In this document: positions 1-5,937 of the stretch, piece after piece
Numbering within the stretch: the stretch's first letter is position 1
How the letters are laid out: every line of letters begins with the position of its first letter
Assembly: GCA_946480705.1 (NCBI GenBank)
Contig: CAMLLF010000181.1
Location: 1-7,378 of the forward strand
Source: an uncultured Lysobacteraceae bacterium
GTDB lineage: Bacteria; Pseudomonadota; Gammaproteobacteria; Xanthomonadales; Rhodanobacteraceae
Reading direction: 5' to 3'
Length of the DNA: 7,378 nucleotides
Notes under the pieces: generated by a model
Database searches by the model: none
Told to the model about the DNA's origin: nothing
What the model saw: only the letters and a program-made list of their open reading frames with translations
Made by a program: the position numbers and the translations under genes

Positions 1-141
1 GCGGTGCTCCAGGGGGTGCACGACAACTACGAGACCGACACGTTCCGCGCGCTGGCACGGGCGATCGCGAGCGGCGATTTCGCGGCGTTTCCGGCCAGCG
101 CTGCGCCGAACACGCAGTGGTCGAACTGGCTGCCGAAATGA
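1..141 (+). CDS. C-terminal end of an unrecognised protein (partial)
   Basis: This is the 3' end of a gene that begins before the window: frame 1 is open from base 1 and stops at TGA 139-141, giving 46 residues. The residues look like protein rather than a shadow frame: a mixed acidic and aromatic stretch (VHDNYETDTF, residues 7-16), an alanine-rich amphipathic stretch (about 17-30) and the C-terminus QWSNWLPK. I see no known motif, membrane segment or cysteine, and I cannot name the family. The stop overlaps the ATG of the next gene (ATGA at 138-141), an arrangement typical of translationally coupled genes in one operon, so this protein and the downstream lipoprotein may be made together. 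The coding call is moderately sure; the function is unknown. Confidence 0.55.
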   Translation, partial: AVLQGVHDNYETDTFRALARAIASGDFAAFPASAAPNTQWSNWLPK

Positions 142-798
142 TGCGGTGCAGCCGTGTTTTCGTGTTCCGCACCGTCGGGCTCGCGGTGACAGCGATCGCG
201 CTGGCCGGTCTTTCGGCCTGCGCCGCGCGACCGACTGCGCCGCCGGCCCGCATCGCGATCGTCGACCGGCCGAATGCGATCGATCAGGCGTTCCGCTACG
301 TGCATTGGAACGGCGAGCACTATTCGCCGCGTGCGTTTGCCGACGCGGCGCGGCGGGCCGGGATACGTTTGCTCGAGGCCGACGGGAATCCCGAGCACGC
401 GGCCTGCGCTGAAGCTGCCGCTGCGCAATCCCGGGCCGGCCGATTCGGGACGCGGCGCGCAACCGAGGGAGCCGTCGCTGCAGGCCTGCGAGATCGGCGA
501 CAAGGCCGGGCCGGTCGATCCGGCGTATTTCCGCCATCGCCTGTCGCGGCGCGACGGCGGCGTCGTGCTCGACGACGACACGCCCGCGACGGCACGCGCC
601 GTCGTCGCGAAACTGCGCGGCCTGCGTGCGCGCGAACTCGTCGCGGAACCGGTATCGACCGCAGACCTGCTGTGCTTCGACGCGATCGCGCGCGAGGCCG
701 AGCTGCCGCTCAGGACGACGGGCGCGGCCGGCGCACGTCGCGATGCCGGCGTGCGTTCCGGGCAGATGCTGGACGAAGCCTGCGACCGCGTGCGCTGA
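138..798 (+). pseudogene. Small lipoprotein gene interrupted by a frameshift near 405-410
   Basis: The start is ATG 138 (followed by a second ATG at 141), overlapping the upstream stop. The first 28 residues form a lipoprotein signal: basic R3/R6/R11, a hydrophobic core from V13 to L25, and the lipobox LSAC with C28 as the lipidated residue. A29 at +2 suggests outer-membrane rather than inner-membrane retention. Frame 3 reads sensibly to about LLEADGNPEHAAC and then becomes an arginine-rich shadow. From about 409 frame 1 takes over (LKLPLRNPGP, then ACEIGDKAGPVDPAYF, later STADLLCFDAIAREAELPL) and stops at TGA 796-798. Restoring two bases in TGCGCTG at 405-411 (to TGCGCGCTG) would give one ORF of 220 residues. 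The protein family is not recognised. This may be a true pseudogene or a base-calling error in a GC repeat. Confidence 0.6.
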
Positions 799-804
799 CG
801 CACG
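789..804 (+). terminator. Small GC hairpin around the lipoprotein stop codon
   Basis: A perfect 6-bp inverted repeat, CGTGCG (789-794) and CGCACG (799-804), has a CTGA loop containing part of the stop codon. No T-run follows it, so it is at best a weak or Rho-assisted end signal. Confidence 0.2.
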
Positions 805-879
805 ATCGCCGGACAAGGCGGTTTTGCGAGTGCGCGCCGCGTCCGCGCCGCTATGCGTCACGGCTGCGCCGGACCCCTA

Positions 880-888
880 TGCTATAGT
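880..888 (+). promoter_or_regulatory. Extended -10 promoter for maeB
   Basis: TGC-TATAGT at 880-888 matches the extended -10 pattern TGnTATAAT of sigma-70 promoters at eight of nine positions, counting the n as free. No recognisable -35 lies 16-18 bases upstream (about 859-866), which is usual for extended -10 promoters. Transcription would begin near 894-896 and leave a leader of about 57 bases before the maeB ATG. It is the only AT-rich promoter-like patch in this 153-base intergenic stretch. Confidence 0.55.
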
Positions 889-915
889 CGGCCTCCGTCA
901 ATTTTCCCTTGTGCA

Positions 916-934
916 GCAAGCGCTTCCGCGCTGC
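916..934 (+). promoter_or_regulatory. Stem-loop in the maeB leader
   Basis: AGCGC (919-923) and GCGCT (928-932) pair perfectly around a TTCC loop, and GC 916-917 can pair with GC 933-934 if A918 bulges out. The stem ends 17 bases before the maeB ATG, within the predicted leader. No clear Shine-Dalgarno sequence lies between it and the start, so the hairpin may influence ribosome loading. The role is inferred from position only. Confidence 0.3.
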
Positions 935-951
935 CAACTCCTACGGTTGCC

Positions 952-3258
952 ATGTCCAACGCCGACGAACTGAAGAAAGCCGCTCTCGAGTATCACCGCC
1001 TCGCACCTGCCGGAAAGATCAAGGTAACTGCGACCAAGCCGATGTTGACGCAGCGCGATCTCGCGCTGGCCTATTCGCCCGGCGTCGCCGCGGCCTGCGA
1101 GGCGATCGTCGAGGATCCGGGCGAAGTCTCGACGGTCACGGCGCGCGGCAATCTCGTCGCAGTCATCACCAACGGCACGGCCGTGCTCGGCCTCGGTCCG
1201 ATCGGCCCGCTCGCGGCGAAGCCGGTCATGGAAGGCAAGGGCGTACTTTTCCAGAAGTTCGCCGGCATCGACGTATTCGACATCGAGATCAACGAACTCG
1301 ACCCCGACAAGCTCGTCGACATCATCGCCTCGCTCGAACCCACGTTCGGCGGCATCAATCTCGAAGACATCAAGGCGCCGGAGTGCTTCACGGTCGAGCG
1401 CAAACTGCGCGAGCGCGTGAAGATTCCGGTGTTCCACGACGACCAGCACGGCACGGCGATCATCGTCGGCTCGGCCGTCATCAATGCGCTCAAGGTCGTC
1501 GGCAAGGACATCGGCAAGGTCAAGCTCGCCGCGTCCGGCGCCGGCGCGGCCGGCATCGCCTGTCTCGACATGCTCGTGCAGCTCGGCGTGAAGTCCGAGA
1601 ACATCACGGTCGCCGACCGCCTCGGCGTGGTCTATGCGGGCCGTGCCGAGGACATGGACGCGGACAAGGCGCGCTACGCGCGCGACACGAAGGCGCGCAC
1701 GCTCGGCGAGATCGTCGCCGGCGCCGACATCTTCCTCGGCCTGTCCGCGGGCGGCGTGCTCAAGCCCGAGATGGTCGCGACGATGGCGGACAAGCCGGTC
1801 ATCCTCGCGCTCGCGAATCCGAATCCGGAAATCCTGCCCGAGCATGCGAAGGCCGTGCGTCCCGACGCGATCATCGCGACCGGCCGCTCGGACTATCCGA
1901 ACCAGGTCAACAACGCGCTCTGCTTCCCGTACATCTTCCGTGGTGCGCTCGATGTCGGCGCGACGACGATCAACGAAGCGATGAAGGTCGCCTACGTGCA
2001 CTCGATCGCCGAGCTGGCGCGACGCGAAGTCAGCGACGTCGCCGCGCGCGCCTACGGCGGCAAGCCGCTGTCCTTCGGCGCGGAATACCTGATCCCGCAG
2101 CCGTTCGATCCGCGCCTGCTCGTCGAACTCGCGCCGGCCGTCGCGCACGCGGCGACGATCTCCGGCGTCGCCACGCGGCCGATCGCCGATCTCAAGGCCT
2201 ATCGCGAAAAACTCACGAGCTTCGTGTTCCGCACGGGCCTCATCATGAAGCCCGTGTTCGATCGCGCGAAGGCCGATCCGAAACGCGTGGTCTATGCCGA
2301 AGGCGAAGAGGAAACCGTGCTGCGCGCGGTGCAGGTCGTCGTCGACGAAGGTTTCGCGCGGCCGATCCTGATCGGCCGTCCCGAAGTCATCGAGAAGCGC
2401 ATCGAGCGCATCGGCCTGCGCATCAAGTCCGGTGTGGACTTCGATCTGTGCAACATCAACGACGATCCGCGCTTCAACGACTACTGGCAGCACTACCACC
2501 GCATCATGGAACGCCGCGGCGTCACGCCGGCGCTGGCCAAGGCGGTCGTGCGTTCGCGCTCGACCGTGATCGCCGCGCTCATGGTCGAACGCGGCGAGGC
2601 CGACGCGATGATCTGCGGCGTCGTCGGCCGCTACGGCAAGAAGCTCAACTACATCCGCGACATCATCGGCTTCGACGCCGGCGTGCAGCAGCCCTCGGCC
2701 ATGTCGGGGGTGTTCAACGACAAGGGCGTGTTCTTCTTCCTCGACACGCATGTGCAGCATGAACCCTGCGCCGAGGAAATCGCCGAGGCGACTTTGCAGG
2801 CGGCGATCCGTCTGAAGCTGTTCGGCATCCATCCGAAGATCGCGCTGCTCTCGCACAGCAATTTCGGCAGCTCCGAATCGGCCTCCGCGGCGAAGATGCG
2901 CAAGGTGCTGCAGATCCTGCGCCAGCGCGCGCCGAAGCTCGAAGTCGAAGGCGAGATGCAGGCCGACGCCGCGCTCGTGCCGGAGATCCGCGATCGCCTG
3001 TTCCCGAATTCGCAGCTCAGCGGCGCGGCGAACGTGTTCGTGTTCCCGAATCTCGATTCGGCCAACATCAGCTTCAACATGCTGCGCGCGATGACCGACG
3101 GCGTCGTGCTCGGCCCCATCCTCATGGGCGTCGCCAAGCCCGCGCACGTGCTGACGCCGTCGGCCACCGTGCGCCGTGTCGTCAACATGACCGCGATCTC
3201 GACGGTCGAGGCGCAGATCCGCGGGCAGGGGAAGCACGGCGCGTCGATCGGCGGGTGA
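952..3258 (+). CDS. maeB: NADP-dependent malic enzyme, MaeB type with phosphotransacetylase-like domain
   Basis: Cytoplasmic oxidative decarboxylation of L-malate to pyruvate, CO2 and NADPH. The 768 residues compare with about 759 in E. coli MaeB, and the two align well from memory throughout. The malic domain (about 15-160) holds the catalytic Tyr41 in LAYSPGVA and Lys96 in [18 protein letters not shown] at 73-82, and metal ligands Glu138/Asp139 (NLED) and Asp164 ([10 protein letters not shown]). The NADP domain (about 165-420) has SGAGAAG at 195-201, ALANPNPE around 286-293 and [12 protein letters not shown] at 310-321. Residues about 430-760 form the phosphotransacetylase-like domain ([10 protein letters not shown] at 632-641, [16 protein letters not shown] at 721-736), which in E. 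coli MaeB mediates acetyl-CoA inhibition rather than catalysis. ATG 952 gives the conserved N-terminus; no strong ribosome site precedes it. The frame is intact and the gene appears monocistronic. Confidence 0.96.
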   Translation: MSNADELKKAALEYHRLAPAGKIKVTATKPMLTQRDLALAYSPGVAAACEAIVEDPGEVSTVTARGNLVAVITNGTAVLGLGPIGPLAAKPVMEGKGVLFQKFAGIDVFDIEINELDPDKLVDIIASLEPTFGGINLEDIKAPECFTVERKLRERVKIPVFHDDQHGTAIIVGSAVINALKVVGKDIGKVKLAASGAGAAGIACLDMLVQLGVKSENITVADRLGVVYAGRAEDMDADKARYARDTKARTLGEIVAGADIFLGLSAGGVLKPEMVATMADKPVILALANPNPEILPEHAKAVRPDAIIATGRSDYPNQVNNALCFPYIFRGALDVGATTINEAMKVAYVHSIAELARREVSDVAARAYGGKPLSFGAEYLIPQPFDPRLLVELAPAVAHAATISGVATRPIADLKAYREKLTSFVFRTGLIMKPVFDRAKADPKRVVYAEGEEETVLRAVQVVVDEGFARPILIGRPEVIEKRIERIGLRIKSGVDFDLCNINDDPRFNDYWQHYHRIMERRGVTPALAKAVVRSRSTVIAALMVERGEADAMICGVVGRYGKKLNYIRDIIGFDAGVQQPSAMSGVFNDKGVFFFLDTHVQHEPCAEEIAEATLQAAIRLKLFGIHPKIALLSHSNFGSSESASAAKMRKVLQILRQRAPKLEVEGEMQADAALVPEIRDRLFPNSQLSGAANVFVFPNLDSANISFNMLRAMTDGVVLGPILMGVAKPAHVLTPSATVRRVVNMTAISTVEAQIRGQGKHGASIGG

Positions 3259-3283
3259 AGCCGCGGAATGAGTGAAGAGGATC

Positions 3284-3323
3284 GAGAAACGAGTGACGGC
3301 GAAGGCGCCGCAATTCGTTTCTC
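3284..3323. terminator. Hairpin downstream of maeB, possible two-way terminator
   Basis: Bases 3284-3294 pair with 3313-3323 (11 pairs including one G-T, core GAGAAACGA / TCGTTTCTC). After a 2x2 internal mismatch, CGGCG (3297-3301) pairs with CGCCG (3306-3310) around AAGG. An outer pair, GAAGAG (3274-3279) with CTCTTC (3342-3347), could extend it. It lies 25 bases after the maeB stop and faces the convergent gene, so it may end transcription from either side. Neither strand has a T-run after the stem, so it is not a textbook Rho-independent terminator. Confidence 0.45.
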
Positions 3324-3464
3324 ACTCCTCGCAGCTCTCCACTCTTCTTACGGCGCCGCCGGGATGACTGCCGGAGAAAAGCGCTACGACAGCTTGCTGC
3401 GGATGTTTCCGTGGCAGCGCCGCGGCGATCCGGACTGAGGAAGGTGAGTTCATTCGGGCTGTTG

Positions 3465-3502
3465 GAGACCGCGAGCGCACCAGCGGGCGTGCTCGCGGTC
3501 TC
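3465..3502 (-). terminator. Strong hairpin just after the secreted-protein gene
   Basis: A perfect 12-bp inverted repeat, GAGACCGCGAGC (3465-3476) and GCTCGCGGTCTC (3491-3502), has a 14-base loop and lies 8 bases beyond the stop codon of the minus-strand gene. The placement is that of a terminator or 3'-end stabiliser for that transcript. The tail on the minus strand (CAACAG) lacks a U-run, so intrinsic termination would be weak. Confidence 0.5.
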
Positions 3503-3510
3503 TTCGGATG

Positions 3511-5571
3511 CTACGGCACGAGCTCCAGCCGGTTCGTTGCTCCGGTCAGATCGCTGTTGAGCGTGATCCACAGATCGCCGGTTTCCTCGCGCAGCGACGG
3601 GAAGTAATCGGTATCGAGGGTCAGCGCCACGCCGTTGAGGCGCACGACCGGATAGTCGACGCCGGTGATGTTGCGGATCACGATCACGGGCTTGCGCAGC
3701 GTGCCTGCGCCGACGGCGATATTCGCGTCGAGCGCGTTGCCGGCGGCCACGAAGGCCAGTGTGCCGTAGACCGGGTCATAGCCGGCCGGTGCGTAGGTCA
3801 TCGTGTCGGGGCGATTGATGCCGGCGGGGCCGCTGGTGGCGACGTTGCCGACCGTGGCGGTCACCGTCAGCGACTGCACGGCCTCCTGCTGCGCGACCTG
3901 CACGCCGACCGGATCGCTGGTGTGCGTGCCGAGCACGACGTAGGTCGAGTAGCTCTTGCGCGGCCAGCCCGCCGCGGTGGTATTCGGCAGCGGGCCGCCC
4001 CAGAACGCCGAGCCATGCGTGTAGTAGCTCGACTGGCCGATGAAGCCGAAATTCGTGCCCCACGCCAGGCGCGTGCTGTTGGTCGGCGTGGTCGGGCCGG
4101 CGAAGGAATAGTTGATCGACTGGAACGGCCAGTTGTAGTCGCAGGGCATCAGCGAGGCCGGTGACGTGCAGGCGTTGCCGGCGGCGCTCGTCGTGTTCCA
4201 GCGCGACGTGCCGTAGTAGCCGCCGGCGTCCTGCTGCGTGATCGGCTGGGTCTGCACCGTGCCCATGGTCGCATCGACGGCAGTCGTCCACAGTTTCACA
4301 TAGGGAATCGTGTTCGGCGTGTCCCAGTTCCAGTTGCTCGCGTAGGTGACCGGTGTCGAAACCGTCGTGAACTTGTAGCGGTCCCCCCAGCCGACGCCGG
4401 CGATCACGCTGTGCGCGCCTTCGCTCGTGCTGCCGTCGAACAGCAATTCGCCGTAGGGCGCGCGCGAATCCGCTTCGACCGCGTCGGCCGGTACACCGGT
4501 CAGATCCCACGAAATTGCCCAGAGCGGGTTGTCGCGGCCGGTCGAGAACATCCAGTCGATCGTGACGGGCACTTGATACAGCGCGTTCGGCACGGCGGCG
4601 GTCGTCTTGGCCCAGCGCGGGTAGTTCTGTGTGAAGCGGAAGATCGCATGGTGGCGGCCCTGCCAGACGCGCTCATACGCGCCGGAAAAGCCGTGGCCCA
4701 GCGGCGAATCGTCCGAGCCGATACCGTTCGTGCCTTCGCTGCGGTGGCTCACGACATAGCCGAAGCCGCTGGCGCCGGATGTCGACGCGGCGACGACGCG
4801 CGTGTCGCCGGCGACCTGGTAGCGGAACTCGCGCAGCTCGCCGCCGTGCGAACCGGTCGGACCGACCTGTCCGTCGTTGTGCGCGAGCACGGCGACGCGC
4901 GGTTCGCCGGCGCTGTCGCGCCAGGTGAAGCGGTCGCTGACGAAACCCTGCACGCCGACGCCGCGTTCCTGCAGGAGACCGTTCGGCGCGGGCGGCAGGC
5001 CGTCGTCCTCGAAGCTGCTGCGGAAGATCGCATCGGGTGGCGGGGAAAAGCCTTCGGCGAGCACGACGTCGTCGATATAGAGCAGCGGCTGCACGGTTTC
5101 CGAGTCGCTCTGGATGTCGACGCGATCGTAGGAACCGGAATAGCCCATCGCGCCGCTCGTCAGCGGCACGACGACTTCACGCCACGCGCCGGCGGCGATG
5201 CTGCCGCCCGCGATGTAGGCGTCGAGTTCCGCCTCGGCGACGATCATGCCGTTCTGCTGCAGGAACAGATAAAGCTGCTGCCCGCCGGTCAGGCCGCCGT
5301 GCACCCAGAAGCGCAGCACGGGATAGTTGTCGGTCAGGAGATCGGGATCGGTGTAGAACGACACCGCGTTGTACGCGTTCTTGCCGCCGCCGCCGACGAA
5401 GCGGATAGACAGCGCGCCGGTATGCGGCTGCTCGGTGCTGTCGAACGTGCTGCCGCCGCCGTAGGAATAGTTTTCGAAGCCGTTCTGCAGGCCCTCGTCG
5501 TAGACGACGCGATCGGCCGCCGGCGCGATGCCGCAGCCCAGCAGCATGACGAGACTCATCCACTTGCTCAT
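3511..5571 (-). CDS. Secreted protein with carbohydrate-binding-like N-terminal domain and large unrecognised module
   Basis: Likely exported, 686 residues. The start at 5571 is set by a strong ribosome site (GGGAGGA, about 7 bases upstream); an in-frame ATG at 5673 would add 34 residues with no signal character. The signal peptide is about 1-19 with a probable signal-peptidase-I site after APA. C13 sits in LLGC, a poor lipobox so close to the N-terminus. Residues about 21-172 resemble jelly-roll carbohydrate-binding domains: VYDEGLQNGFENYSY, TGALSIRF, LRFWVHGG, WREVVVPL and the closing LLYIDDVVL. A linker at 180-190 contains DAIFRSSFEDD. Residues about 198-686 are rich in Gly, Thr, Trp and Tyr, look all-beta and match no family I can name. 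Only two cysteines remain (C468, C477), a likely disulfide. A polysaccharide-active role is a guess. The gene stands alone between maeB and aceE. Confidence 0.85.
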   Translation of the reverse strand: MSKWMSLVMLLGCGIAPAADRVVYDEGLQNGFENYSYGGGSTFDSTEQPHTGALSIRFVGGGGKNAYNAVSFYTDPDLLTDNYPVLRFWVHGGLTGGQQLYLFLQQNGMIVAEAELDAYIAGGSIAAGAWREVVVPLTSGAMGYSGSYDRVDIQSDSETVQPLLYIDDVVLAEGFSPPPDAIFRSSFEDDGLPPAPNGLLQERGVGVQGFVSDRFTWRDSAGEPRVAVLAHNDGQVGPTGSHGGELREFRYQVAGDTRVVAASTSGASGFGYVVSHRSEGTNGIGSDDSPLGHGFSGAYERVWQGRHHAIFRFTQNYPRWAKTTAAVPNALYQVPVTIDWMFSTGRDNPLWAISWDLTGVPADAVEADSRAPYGELLFDGSTSEGAHSVIAGVGWGDRYKFTTVSTPVTYASNWNWDTPNTIPYVKLWTTAVDATMGTVQTQPITQQDAGGYYGTSRWNTTSAAGNACTSPASLMPCDYNWPFQSINYSFAGPTTPTNSTRLAWGTNFGFIGQSSYYTHGSAFWGGPLPNTTAAGWPRKSYSTYVVLGTHTSDPVGVQVAQQEAVQSLTVTATVGNVATSGPAGINRPDTMTYAPAGYDPVYGTLAFVAAGNALDANIAVGAGTLRKPVIVIRNITGVDYPVVRLNGVALTLDTDYFPSLREETGDLWITLNSDLTGATNRLELVP

Positions 5572-5715
5572 GACCGTTCCTCCCTGTTTCGAATCTGCCG
5601 GTGTCGCGCCGGACGCCTGTCCGGACTCGCCCGGCTGACGCCGCTGAGGTCGCGACGACGGTCGGGATGACACGTGCGCCGCAGCCTAGGAGGTGGCCCG
5701 TGAAGGTTGCGAGTT

Positions 5716-5721
5716 TGTCAA
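5716..5721 (-). promoter_or_regulatory. TTGACA -35-like element upstream of the secreted-protein gene
   Basis: The minus strand reads TTGACA at 5721-5716, a perfect sigma-70 -35 consensus in an AT-rich patch about 145 bases before the start codon. At a spacing of 16-18 bases the sequence is GC-rich (GGGCCACC) with no -10 match; the nearest candidate, TAGGCT at 5688-5683, lies 27 bases away. It would need an activator or be coincidental. Confidence 0.25.
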
Positions 5722-5831
5722 GAACTTGTTTAGCGAGCGTTCCGGTCCGTGACGGACGCGTGTTCGCGACGACTCCCGCGCCGGGGCGTATCAAACGGCC
5801 GTTGGCCATACAGCGTGCCCGGGTAAGCCGG

Positions 5832-5837
5832 TACACT
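5832..5837 (+). promoter_or_regulatory. Possible -10 element of the aceE promoter
   Basis: TACACT at 5832-5837 matches TATAAT at four of six positions and lies about 100 bases before the aceE ATG. The best upstream -35-like hexamer, TTGGCC (5802-5807), is 24 bases away, which is too far for normal spacing, so the call is weak. Confidence 0.25.
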
Positions 5838-5925
5838 CGGCTCGATGCGTCGCCGCCCGGCGACCCTGCTTCGACAGAACGACAACAGCAAGAACGCCAC
5901 TCCTCCCCAGGCATACGGCGTTCGT

Positions 5926-5931
5926 GGAGGG
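5926..5931 (+). promoter_or_regulatory. Ribosome binding site of aceE
   Basis: GGAGGG at 5926-5931 lies 6 bases before ATG 5938 and decides that start. A second in-frame ATG two codons later (5944) would be 12 bases away and is less well placed. Confidence 0.7.
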
Positions 5932-5937
5932 ACACCC

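Larger units (their letters stand above)
5572..5937. other. Divergent intergenic region between the secreted-protein gene and aceE
   Basis: This 366-bp stretch has no convincing gene. From left to right it holds the leader of the minus-strand gene, a small hairpin with CCGGAC (5609-5614) and GTCCGG (5619-5624), an AGGAGGT with a nearby GTG at 5688-5702 on the plus strand, a relatively AT-rich patch (5706-5733), GTCCG/CGGAC arms at 5745-5757, a possible aceE -10 at 5832-5837, and a GTCGCC/GGCGAC hairpin (5849-5864) in the aceE leader. I saw no ATTGGT-n3-ACCAAT (PdhR-type) operator. Confidence 0.6.

Noticed and set aside
27..803. 258-codon minus-strand ORF over the lipoprotein region
   Set aside because: It is rich in R, S, A and P, has no recognisable start signal, and is antisense to the frame-1 coding part. 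The plus-strand lipobox and acidic segments are better evidence.
61..2997. GCGATCGC palindromes at 61-68, 192-199, 682-689 and 2990-2997, considered as a repeat family
   Set aside because: They lie inside coding sequence, mostly over Ala-Ile-Ala codons (GCG ATC GCG), and need no further explanation in GC-rich DNA.
898..3237. 779-codon open frame antisense to maeB
   Set aside because: It is the codon-register mirror of maeB, dominated by R, D, A, E and H repeats with no domain; a typical high-GC antisense shadow.
3182..3571. Minus-strand ORF of 129 codons spanning the convergent intergenic region
   Set aside because: It runs through both hairpins and the ends of both flanking genes, with low-complexity basic composition; not credible as a gene.
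5529..5537. LLGC at residues 10-13 of the secreted protein read as a lipobox
   Set aside because: It is too close to the N-terminus, has Leu at -2, and a better signal-peptidase-I site (APA before AD) follows within six residues.
4411..5670. 419-codon plus-strand ORF antisense to the secreted-protein gene
   Set aside because: Composition is A/R/V/G/D-dominated without motifs, while the minus strand has a signal peptide, a strong ribosome site and recognisable domain patterns.
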